This document shows, one piece after another, positions 6,663-14,075 of a stretch of DNA of 37,374 bases. The stretch lies in assembly GCA_002354055.1 (NCBI GenBank), contig DEKW01000010.1, forward strand, positions 1-37,374, in the 5' to 3' direction. The translations under genes and the position numbers were made by a program. The notes under the pieces are model-generated. The model was given only the letters and a program-made list of their open reading frames with translations, searched no databases and was not told where the DNA came from. The first letter of the stretch is position 1; every line of letters starts with the position of its first letter. Source of the stretch: Bacteroidales bacterium UBA2712. GTDB taxonomy: Bacteria; Bacteroidota; Bacteroidia; Bacteroidales; Paludibacteraceae.

Positions 6663-7958
6663 ATGAACAGAGACACAGCTATTTTCGACGTCATCCGCCG
6701 TGAGCGGGAGCGTCAGACGAAAGGTATTGAGTTGATTGCGAGCGAGAACTTCGTGAGCGACCAGGTGTTGGAAGCCATGGGAAGTGTGCTGACCAATAAG
6801 TACGCCGAGGGTTACCCGGGTCACCGTTACTACGGAGGTTGCGAGGTGGTAGATATCGCAGAGAACATCGCCCGCGACAGGCTCAAACAACTCTATAATG
6901 CCGAGTACGTGAACGTACAACCCCACTCCGGCGCACAGGCGAACATGGCTGTGTTCATGGCCTGTCTGAAAGCCGGCGACACGTTCATGGGTCTGAACCT
7001 GAGCCACGGCGGTCACCTGAGCCACGGTTCGGCGGTGAACTTCAGCGGACTGATGTTCAACGCTATCGGTTATGACCTGAAGGAAGAGACCGGGCGTGTG
7101 GATTATGACGACCTGGAGATGAAAGCTCGCACGCACAAGCCGAAACTGATTATCGCCGGTGCGAGTGCGTACAGCCGCGAGTGGGATTATGCCCGCATCC
7201 GCCGCGTAGCAGACGAGATAGGCGCGATCTTCATGGTCGATATGGCGCACCCGGCAGGACTGATTGCCGCAGGGCTGCTGGAGAACCCGCTGAAGTATGC
7301 GCATATCGTGACCTCGACGACCCACAAGACGCTTCGTGGTCCCCGCGGCGGCGTGATCCTCATGGGCAAAGATTTCGAAAACCCCTGGGGTAAGACTACG
7401 CCGAAAGGCGAGATCAAGAAGATGTCCGCCCTACTCGACTCGGCTGTCTTCCCGGGTACTCAGGGCGGACCGCTGGAGCACGTGATAGCCGCTAAAGCAG
7501 TGGCCTTCGGCGAGGCGCTGACGGAGGAGTTCAAGACCTATCAGAAACAGGTGAAGACCAACGCTGCCGTCATGGCGCAGGCGTTCATGGACAAGGGCTA
7601 TAAGGTCATCTCCGGCGGTACGGACAACCACTCGATGCTGATTGACCTGCGTCCCAAGTTCCCGGAGCTGACGGGTAAAGTAGCGGAGCAGGCGCTGGTA
7701 GCCGCAGATATCACGACCAACAAGAACATGGTTCCGTTTGACAGCCGTAGCGCGTTCCAGACTTCGGGTCTGCGTTTCGGTACGCCGGCTATCACTACCC
7801 GCGGCCTCAAAGAGGACCAGATGGGATGGATCGTAGAGCTCATCGACCGCGTGCTCGTTGATGTACAAAATAACAGCATCGCTAACACAAAGGTCATCGA
7901 TGCTGTACGTGAAGAAGTGAACCGCGAGATGAATCAGCATCCGCTGTTCGCTTGGTAA
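6663..7958 (+). CDS. glyA: Serine hydroxymethyltransferase
   Basis: This cytoplasmic PLP enzyme interconverts serine and glycine with tetrahydrofolate, feeding one-carbon units to purines, thymidylate and methionine. The 431-residue length is normal. Family signatures are clear: ELIASENFVS near residue 25, YAEGYPGHRYYGGCEVVD near 55, and the PLP-binding stretch TSTTHKTLRGPRGG with the Schiff-base lysine at Lys222. FPGTQGGPLEHVIAAKAVAF and the C-terminal ALVAADITTNKNMVPFD and SGLRFGTPAITTRG are also present. The ATG follows a perfect Bacteroidota promoter by about 34 nt, which supports the start. It is monocistronic: the next gene is convergent, with only 3 nt between stops. Confidence 0.97.
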   Translation: MNRDTAIFDVIRRERERQTKGIELIASENFVSDQVLEAMGSVLTNKYAEGYPGHRYYGGCEVVDIAENIARDRLKQLYNAEYVNVQPHSGAQANMAVFMACLKAGDTFMGLNLSHGGHLSHGSAVNFSGLMFNAIGYDLKEETGRVDYDDLEMKARTHKPKLIIAGASAYSREWDYARIRRVADEIGAIFMVDMAHPAGLIAAGLLENPLKYAHIVTSTTHKTLRGPRGGVILMGKDFENPWGKTTPKGEIKKMSALLDSAVFPGTQGGPLEHVIAAKAVAFGEALTEEFKTYQKQVKTNAAVMAQAFMDKGYKVISGGTDNHSMLIDLRPKFPELTGKVAEQALVAADITTNKNMVPFDSRSAFQTSGLRFGTPAITTRGLKEDQMGWIVELIDRVLVDVQNNSIANTKVIDAVREEVNREMNQHPLFAW

Positions 7959-7961
7959 GAG

Positions 7962-8831
7962 TTATATACCTCTTTGTTTTCGGAAGTGATTTGGAGTGAG
8001 CCCCGTGTGCTTCTTCGTGTATTGACAGAAGAATGACGCATTGGGGAACTCCATCTCCTTCGCAATCTCATGGATAGGCAAGGTAGTGTTACGGAGATAA
8101 TGCTTGATCTCCGCTACCGTCACGTCTGCAATCCACTCTCCGGCTGACTTACCGCTGCGCTCCTTGCATATCTCCGAGAGATACTTCGGCGTGAGTCCTA
8201 ACTCGTGTGCGTACCATTGCACCTCACGTACGTGCGGGTACTGGTGCAGCTTCTGCAGGAAAGCATGGAAAGTATAATCGCTGGAATTCGCACCGACACG
8301 CATGGAGGAAGGGTCAGCAGGAATGACCGCTAATTTGTCGATATAATTGAGCATCTCCATCATCGCACCGCGGGCAATGAGCATTAGAATCTGCTTGCGG
8401 TATGCCGTACGCTTATCCCGCAACTGAAGGGTCAGAAGGTGATAATAGGTATAGAAAAACTCAATGCTGATCTCGTTGATATGGAAGATGGGATTCTCCT
8501 TCACATACTCCTGCTTCACGTACCAGTTCGGCTCCACGCGCATGTGGTCGAACATGATTTGCTCATAGATGGACGCATCAATAGTGACCTGCGAGAAGGC
8601 GAAGTCCGGCGACATCTTATAGCCACCCATCGGATGCGTAAAGTCCGGAATACGAACAAACAGATCGTCCTTCGCGATACGTAAGGTCTTGCCCCGATAC
8701 TCGACATCAATATGCCCTGCGCGGCAAAGCAAAATAGTCATCGTTGCGGATGAGGTAGTACGGGTTTCACGACAATAACGGAATCCTTCAGGTTCATCCG
8801 TAATAAAGAGTAAGTCAGTAGATAAAGTCAT
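7962..8831 (-). CDS. AraC-family transcriptional regulator
   Basis: The 289-residue protein begins MTLSTDLLFITDEPEGF at ATG 8831. The longer frame back to 8864 would begin inside the -7 box, so the promoter fixes the later start. Residues 1-170 are a cupin-like sensor domain (TILLCRAGHIDVEYRG, DLFVRIPDFTHPMGG). Residues 190-289 form the two helix-turn-helix units of AraC: VQWYAHELGLTPKYLSEICK and, near the end, IHEIAKEMEFPNASFFCQYT with a final HTGLTPNHFRKQ. It is divergent from the DUF4837 gene, whose promoter lies 20 bp away, so that gene or itself is a reasonable target. The ligand is unknown. Confidence 0.88.
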   Translation of the reverse strand: MTLSTDLLFITDEPEGFRYCRETRTTSSATMTILLCRAGHIDVEYRGKTLRIAKDDLFVRIPDFTHPMGGYKMSPDFAFSQVTIDASIYEQIMFDHMRVEPNWYVKQEYVKENPIFHINEISIEFFYTYYHLLTLQLRDKRTAYRKQILMLIARGAMMEMLNYIDKLAVIPADPSSMRVGANSSDYTFHAFLQKLHQYPHVREVQWYAHELGLTPKYLSEICKERSGKSAGEWIADVTVAEIKHYLRNTTLPIHEIAKEMEFPNASFFCQYTKKHTGLTPNHFRKQRGI

Positions 8832-8861
8832 AAAAAAACAAATTTTTCGTGATTTACGGTG

Positions 8862-8892
8862 CAAAAGTACTACAATTTTGGCACATAGGCAA
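8862..8892 (-). promoter_or_regulatory. AraC regulator promoter
   Basis: On the minus strand, TTG (8892-8890), a 20-nt spacer and TACTTTTG (8869-8862). The spacer keeps the leading C and final G but has a shorter A tract. It decides the AraC start codon. Confidence 0.8.
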
Positions 8893-8910
8893 GTTTTTTT
8901 TCATTTTTTT

Positions 8911-8941
8911 TTGCAGAAACCGTATTTTTTTTGTAATTTTG
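8911..8941 (+). promoter_or_regulatory. DUF4837 lipoprotein promoter
   Basis: TTG (8911-8913), a 20-nt spacer ending in a T-rich run, and TAATTTTG (8934-8941). It predicts a short leader of about 16 nt to ATG 8962. It is back-to-back with the AraC promoter. Confidence 0.8.
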
Positions 8942-8961
8942 CAGACAAATCACCTCTTTTT

Positions 8962-9966
8962 ATGAAAAAACATACAATTTTATCGATTTTGTCCTTTATG
9001 CTGATCGCCTGCTCCGGCAGTTCTGATCGGTTGCTCACTTCTGCCACGGGTTCGATCTACGAGTGTCTGATCGTCGGCAATGCAGTTATCCAAACGCCTG
9101 TCAGCGAGACCATGGGAGCCGACCTGTACGGTCTGCCGCAGATGGAGCCGTATTTCACGACGATGTTCGTTCCGACGGCGCAGTTTGATGATCTTTTGAA
9201 ATCCACGCGAAACATCCTCATTGTGGACGTCAACGAGCATAAATACACGCATATCAAGGCTACCAAAGCGCGCGATGTATGGTCACAACCGCAAGCGATG
9301 ATCCGTATTCAGGCACCGAGCAACGAAGAGTTTCTGAACTACTGGAAAGTCAACGGCGAGCAGATACGCGAATGGTTCGTACAGGAGGAACTCGCCCGCC
9401 AGCTGCGCTTCTACCGCGCGAATACCAATAAGACCGCACGCGCGAAGCTCAACAAGAAAGGTTACGACTTGCTCATCCCCGAAGATTTCATGCTGATCAT
9501 GGACACAACCCTGGCGGACGTAAACGTCCTCTGGTGCTGCAACAACAAAGGTCCGATGCGCAAAGATATCATCGTATATGACTACCCCTACACCTCGCAG
9601 GAGCAGTTCTCCAACGACTCCGTCATCGCCATGCGGAATGCCGTCTTAGGCCGTTTGGTCAGCGCCCAGGTGGAAGGCAGTCACATGGGAACGGAATACA
9701 AACATTTCCCGCCGGTAAGCCGTCAGGTACCGGCACTGAGGGACAGCATAGGTGGCTTCTACGGGGTTGAGACGAGAGGACTTTGGAAGATCGAGGACGG
9801 TGAAGCGATGGGCGGCCCGTTTGTCAGCCTGACGAGGCTCGACCAAGTGAACGGAAGAGTCGTCACCGCCGAGACTTTCCTTTTCGCAGCAGGTCAGAAG
9901 AAACGCAATGCGCTCAGGCAGAACGAGGCGATCCTCTACTCGCTCAGGATGCCGAATGAACGGTGA
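8962..9966 (+). CDS. DUF4837 family lipoprotein
   Basis: The start is ATG 8962 (334 residues); the open frame extends further 5' but would cover the promoter. The N-terminus MKKHTILSILSFMLIACSGS has a lipobox (LIAC). The mature protein is recognisable as DUF4837, a family almost confined to Bacteroidota: an early GSIYECLIVG, a central NYWKVNGEQIREWFVQEELA, ARQLRFYRA and a late FYGVETRGLWKI, then MGGPFVSLTR. The family function is unknown; it is an envelope lipoprotein found near housekeeping genes. The 3' end overlaps the convergent pnuC gene by 23 bp. Confidence 0.85.
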   Translation: MKKHTILSILSFMLIACSGSSDRLLTSATGSIYECLIVGNAVIQTPVSETMGADLYGLPQMEPYFTTMFVPTAQFDDLLKSTRNILIVDVNEHKYTHIKATKARDVWSQPQAMIRIQAPSNEEFLNYWKVNGEQIREWFVQEELARQLRFYRANTNKTARAKLNKKGYDLLIPEDFMLIMDTTLADVNVLWCCNNKGPMRKDIIVYDYPYTSQEQFSNDSVIAMRNAVLGRLVSAQVEGSHMGTEYKHFPPVSRQVPALRDSIGGFYGVETRGLWKIEDGEAMGGPFVSLTRLDQVNGRVVTAETFLFAAGQKKRNALRQNEAILYSLRMPNER

Positions 9967-10615
9967 GGGATTTCCAGCGGTGGAGGCCGTAGAGGCAATT
10001 AGCGCACCAGAAAGCATACTGCGCCGCCATGCAATAATCGCCGGCACGGAGCCATAAGACAATGCTCGTCAGATCGACCGCCAGCCAGAAGAACCAATGC
10101 TCGCGATAGACGAGAATCAGCAGTACCTGTCCCACAAGGGCGGGTACTGTTGTATAAGCATCGAGGTACGGCTGGGTATCGTCCGTCCAGGACGCCAGGC
10201 CCCACCCCACGAGTTGCGAGCCGATGATCGTTGCTGCCGTGACCGCTACAATCACCCGCCAGGACAGCCGGCGCGGTTCTACACGTTTCTCCTCCTCGCC
10301 CTGCGCACCTTGCGTCCGCAGATGCTTACGCCATACATAGACACCGTAGAACATCGTGAAGAAATAGTAGATGTTAATCCCTATCTCACCGTAAAACCGC
10401 TGGATATAGCAGAGATAAGTATAGGTGACGACCTGCGCAAAACCAAACGCAAACGTCAGAATATTGCCCTGCGCCGAGAGGACAACGGAGCATACGCCCA
10501 GACAGCCGCTGAGTAGCGACAGCCACGTGTCATGGGGCATCAAGGCATACGTGACTACCTGAATAAGCAGTCCTAATGCCAAGAAACTATAATCGAAAAT
10601 CTTTCTCCCTTTCAC
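9944..10615 (-). CDS. pnuC: Nicotinamide riboside transporter PnuC
   Basis: PnuC is an inner-membrane facilitator that imports nicotinamide riboside for NAD synthesis. The protein shows about seven hydrophobic segments (YSFLALGLLIQVVTYAL, LLSGCLGVCSVVLSAQG, INIYYFFTMFYGVYVW, ALVGQVLLILVYREHWFFW and others). It has the PnuC hallmarks of a Trp-rich YGVYVWRKH and, near the end, a YCMAAQYAFWCANCLYGLHRW region. The likely start is GTG 10615, just after the stop of the upstream gene. An ATG at 10693 would add a hydrophilic 26-residue extension overlapping that gene. It is the last gene of the long minus operon, and its 3' end overlaps the convergent DUF4837 gene by 23 bp. Confidence 0.87.
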   Translation of the reverse strand: MKGRKIFDYSFLALGLLIQVVTYALMPHDTWLSLLSGCLGVCSVVLSAQGNILTFAFGFAQVVTYTYLCYIQRFYGEIGINIYYFFTMFYGVYVWRKHLRTQGAQGEEEKRVEPRRLSWRVIVAVTAATIIGSQLVGWGLASWTDDTQPYLDAYTTVPALVGQVLLILVYREHWFFWLAVDLTSIVLWLRAGDYCMAAQYAFWCANCLYGLHRWKSLTVHSAS

Positions 10616-10617
10616 CG

Positions 10618-12432
10618 TTATTTCTTTTTGGGTGCCGCCTTGATCAGTTCTTTGGGTTTCGCCTTCAGCTGTTCTACCGCCTGATAATCCCACTCTTCCT
10701 CAAAATCCCAGTTGGACTTGGTCTGTATCTTCTCGGGGAAATAGTAGATTGGCTCCGGTTGCCGCTTCTCGCTCCACGAACCGGTAGTCCACTTGCCGTC
10801 CCCATTCTCGTCCAGATAGAGCCGCAGGTAATACGCATCGGGTTTGAGGTACTCGAACAATGCTCCCTCGGGATCAGCCGGCAGTTCACGGAGTACCTGG
10901 TCCTTATTATTGATGACCTGAATACGCGCCTTGGGCAGATAGGGGTTGAGTTTCACGCGCAACGTGGAGTAGTCGGAGAGGGACTTGACCTGCATAGGGT
11001 AAGTTCCTTTAATATGCGTTACGCCGTAGATATCATGGATCGCGCCGCTATCGATATGCAGTTCATATCTGCCTTCAGGTTTGAAGTCCGCCAAGAAGAT
11101 CAGCTGCATCGGCAGCGTGTCGTACGGCGCGAGGGTGAAGGGCATCGGCTTGAGGATCGTGTCCACTCGCTCAAAGAGATGAAGCGAGTCCTGCTCGATG
11201 GTCGCTATCGGCGTGGTACACTGCAGGCGCAGCGTGTCGTATAAGTCAAAACCGCTGCGGGCATTGGATTTGAGTTCCAGCCGGCGGTTCCGGTTCTTTC
11301 GTTCCTCCGCCGCTTTGGCCCGTGCATTGAGTTTCGGTGCGCGCCAGATAGCCCGCAAAGTGTCGGTAGCCCACTCGAGGTGGTAGAGACTGTCCGTTCG
11401 GCGGAAACGAGCCTCGATAAAGATCGAGTCCTGCGCGATGGAAAGGCTGTCTGTCAGCCATAGAGTCACCGTATCGCGCTTCGAGGAGTAGGACAAGAAA
11501 TAGTTCAGCGAATCCGTCAGCGGTTGCAGTTGAGGCAGACTGTCGGGCGAAGAGGAGAAATAAATCTGAATACGGTGCTGCTGGTCGCGGATAGTTCGCT
11601 GGAGGTACAACCGTTGCTGCTCCTCACGGAAGAGCATCAGCGTAGCCCCCTTTACCTCCGGCTCCGGGAGCGAGTCTATCTTCAGCGAATCTGTCGTCAG
11701 GGAATCTGTAGCCGGGGAGTCTACTACAGTTGTATCACGTACCGGCGGTAACACAGGCCGGATCGGTTCGTCGGCATAAGCGAGCGCTTCACCCGGCGAG
11801 AGACGGTAATCACGGCTGACCTCCTCCACAGCGTAGAGGCGATAGGTGCCAGCATGCATGTTTCCTATCCGAAAGAAACCCGCGGAGTCGGTCTTCGCTA
11901 CGCGAAGGAAAGGCGCGGTCGTGAACGCGGAGTCTTCCATCGTCTCGTGTACACCGACGAAAATGCCCCCCATCGGATTAAGCGTCGCCGCCTCATAGAC
12001 GCGTCCCGTATATTCGAGGGTGTCGATCGTCGAACTGGTAGAGAAATAGAACGTGTAGTTATGCAGCGGCACTTTCTCGCGGAAGTCACACACCGCATCA
12101 CCGAAATTGAGGGTGTAGGTCGTGCTGTCACGCAGAGTGTCCTGCAGCTGGATAATCAGTTTCTTTCCCCTCACCTTAACATCCGGCGGCGTTTGTTGCG
12201 GCGGAGACATCAGCAGGTGCTGACTCACATTATCAAGCTGAAGATACTCATCGAAAGTGACCTCAATCCGCTTGCCCTTGAAATTCAGCGTCCCCATCTC
12301 GGGTTCACTCCCTCTCGGCACAGGCGGCGTGGTATCTTTCGGCCCTCCCTGCGGACCTATACCACGATTAGCGCACCCCGCGATAAAAAGCGCGAGGACG
12401 AGGATATAAACTATTTTTCTGAGTATCTTCAT
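10618..12432 (-). CDS. Ig-like (Big_5) domain lipoprotein
   Basis: This 604-residue protein is a lipoprotein: MKILRKIVYILVLALFIAGC has the lipobox IAGC (Cys20). It is followed by the Bacteroidota hallmark CANRGIGPQGGPKDTTPP. Residues 40-130 are a SbsA/Big_5 Ig-like domain (KRIEVTFDEYLQLDNVSQH, TYTLNFGDAV). A carboxypeptidase-regulatory-like fold may follow (TDSAGFFRIGNMHAGTYRLY). The rest is Asp/Ser-rich beta sequence with a second repeat-like half (NGDGKWTTGSW). The family is a conserved envelope protein of unknown function. It starts 1 nt after the deacetylase stop and leads into pnuC, so all three are co-transcribed. Confidence 0.8.
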   Translation of the reverse strand: MKILRKIVYILVLALFIAGCANRGIGPQGGPKDTTPPVPRGSEPEMGTLNFKGKRIEVTFDEYLQLDNVSQHLLMSPPQQTPPDVKVRGKKLIIQLQDTLRDSTTYTLNFGDAVCDFREKVPLHNYTFYFSTSSTIDTLEYTGRVYEAATLNPMGGIFVGVHETMEDSAFTTAPFLRVAKTDSAGFFRIGNMHAGTYRLYAVEEVSRDYRLSPGEALAYADEPIRPVLPPVRDTTVVDSPATDSLTTDSLKIDSLPEPEVKGATLMLFREEQQRLYLQRTIRDQQHRIQIYFSSSPDSLPQLQPLTDSLNYFLSYSSKRDTVTLWLTDSLSIAQDSIFIEARFRRTDSLYHLEWATDTLRAIWRAPKLNARAKAAEERKNRNRRLELKSNARSGFDLYDTLRLQCTTPIATIEQDSLHLFERVDTILKPMPFTLAPYDTLPMQLIFLADFKPEGRYELHIDSGAIHDIYGVTHIKGTYPMQVKSLSDYSTLRVKLNPYLPKARIQVINNKDQVLRELPADPEGALFEYLKPDAYYLRLYLDENGDGKWTTGSWSEKRQPEPIYYFPEKIQTKSNWDFEEEWDYQAVEQLKAKPKELIKAAPKKK

Positions 12433-12433
12433 C

Positions 12434-13069
12434 TTATTCGTCTAAAGTCTTTAGTTCGTACCCTTGCGCGAGCAACCACTCGATGGCTTTGGGCAAGGTA
12501 GCTAACATCCGTTCGTTGGATTTGACGGAGTCATGAAAATTGATAATACTTCCCGGCCGGGTACTGTGTTTGATCTGCGCGAGCATCGCTTCGGGTGTCC
12601 GTCGCGGGTTATAATCGCGCGTAAGCACGTCCCATAGATAGATGCGGTAGCCCTTCTGCGAGACGGCTTTGCGCTCCCATACCCATGTGCGGCCATAAGG
12701 CGGTCGAAAGAGGTGTGGCACCGGAACTGCCTGATCGTTCGGGTAGTTCCGCATGACCGCCTCTTCCCACTTGGCCACATTCTCCATATACGTACGGGTG
12801 GAGACCTTCCATCCCTTCATGTGGTTATAGGTGTGATTGCCGATAGCATGGCCGCCTTTCACGACCTGTGCAAACACCTCAGGATGCTTGTCGATATTCT
12901 CTCCAACCATGAAGAAGGTCGCCTTCACGCCGTAACGGTCGAGAATCTCCAAAACTCTCGGCGTGACCTCCGGGATGGGTCCGTCGTCGAAAGTAAGATA
13001 CACCGCCTTCCCCTGACGGCAGATGCCGTAGGGGTAGAGGCGTTGTAATATAGATTTGAGATATTTCAA
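12434..13069 (-). CDS. Polysaccharide deacetylase (NodB domain)
   Basis: The 211 residues are essentially one NodB homology domain. It has motif 1 AVYLTFDDGPIPEVTP (catalytic Asp and metal Asp), motif 2 GNHTYNHMKGW (His pair, HxxxH), motif 3 FRPPYGRTW and motif 4 IYLWDVLTRDYNP, and a late INFHDS. This is the carbohydrate esterase 4 fold, which removes N-acetyl groups from peptidoglycan or exopolysaccharide. There is no signal peptide, although the first 20 residues (LKSILQRLYPYGICRQ) are short and mildly hydrophobic, so the location is unclear. It lies between the ROK kinase and the Ig-like lipoprotein. Confidence 0.88.
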   Translation of the reverse strand: MKYLKSILQRLYPYGICRQGKAVYLTFDDGPIPEVTPRVLEILDRYGVKATFFMVGENIDKHPEVFAQVVKGGHAIGNHTYNHMKGWKVSTRTYMENVAKWEEAVMRNYPNDQAVPVPHLFRPPYGRTWVWERKAVSQKGYRIYLWDVLTRDYNPRRTPEAMLAQIKHSTRPGSIINFHDSVKSNERMLATLPKAIEWLLAQGYELKTLDE

Positions 13070-13092
13070 ATTTAGGATTTATTATTTAGGAT
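13070..13092. repeat. AT-rich spacer repeat
   Basis: The gap between the deacetylase and ROK genes is built from TTTAGGATTT, ATTA, TTTAGGATTT. The same plan, with ATTATTT as the core, appears inside the RND/OMF fusion at 18717-18751. Confidence 0.6.
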
Positions 13093-14049
13093 TTACCATG
13101 CGAGGGACGAAGCTCCTAAGATAGCGGCATCGCTGTCCTTAAGGATAGAGATGGATACAGGGATTTTTCCCTTCCAGATCGGCATGAGGTTCTCATCGAG
13201 CGCCTCACGGATAGGATCCATGATCCAATGACCGGACTTAGTCAGACCGCCAAAGAGGATGATTGCTTCGGGGCTGGAGAAATGAACATAATCCGCCAGT
13301 TTCTGGCCGAGCAGATGACCCGTATAATCGAAGATCTGCTTAGCAACGAGATCGCCCTTCTCTGCGGCATCAAAGACATCCTTGGAGGTAATATGATCGA
13401 TGTCTGCCACCTGTCGCAGTAGCGTCGGTTGGGTCGTTGAGGTCACGATCTCTTTGGCGGTACGAGCAACACCGGTAGCCGAAGCATACGCCTCGATACA
13501 TCCTTTCTGTCCGCAACCGCAGAGACGTCCGTTACCCGAGTGGTCGATCTTGCAGTGGCCGAGTTCGCCGGCAAAACCGTCATGACCGTACAGCAGCTTG
13601 CCGTCGATGACGATTCCCGAACCTACGCCGGTACCGAGGGTGATGACGATGAAGTTCTTCATACCACGAGCAGAACCGTAGATCATCTCGCCTTGTGCTG
13701 CTGCGTTCGCATCGTTGGTGATCGTACATTTGACGCCCATACGCTCGGAGATGAGTTTGGCAAACGGCACAACACCTTTCCACGGGAGGTTCGGCGCCTG
13801 CTCGATGCAGCCCGAATAGAAATTGGCGTTCGGCGCACCGCAGCCCACACCCACGATGTCGCTCATCTCAATACCCTCATCGGCTACGAGACGTTTCATG
13901 CCCTCGCAGAGCACGTCGCAATACTCGTCTATCTCCGGATACTGCTGGGTCGGAATAGAGTTGCTGCGCAAAACCTGACCTTCGTCGTTAACCAAACCGA
14001 ACTTGGTGCCTGTACCACCTAAGTCGATACCTAAAGCATACTTTTTCAT
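13093..14049 (-). CDS. ROK-family glucokinase-like sugar kinase
   Basis: The start is ATG 14049 (318 residues, MKKYALGIDLGGTGTKFG). An ATG at 14079 would overlap the upstream stop. The ATP-binding phosphate-1 motif is DLGGTGTKFG, the catalytic Asp is in TNDANAAAQGE, and the phosphate-2 region is VITLGTGVGSGIV. The ROK zinc site is CGCGQKGCIEAYAS (HCK-type CxCGxxGCxE). It probably phosphorylates glucose or another hexose in the cytoplasm. It sits 26 nt downstream of the S9 peptidase gene, in the same operon. Confidence 0.88.
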   Translation of the reverse strand: MKKYALGIDLGGTGTKFGLVNDEGQVLRSNSIPTQQYPEIDEYCDVLCEGMKRLVADEGIEMSDIVGVGCGAPNANFYSGCIEQAPNLPWKGVVPFAKLISERMGVKCTITNDANAAAQGEMIYGSARGMKNFIVITLGTGVGSGIVIDGKLLYGHDGFAGELGHCKIDHSGNGRLCGCGQKGCIEAYASATGVARTAKEIVTSTTQPTLLRQVADIDHITSKDVFDAAEKGDLVAKQIFDYTGHLLGQKLADYVHFSSPEAIILFGGLTKSGHWIMDPIREALDENLMPIWKGKIPVSISILKDSDAAILGASSLAW

Positions 14050-14075
14050 AACTATTAAATTTAAAAAATTTGACA

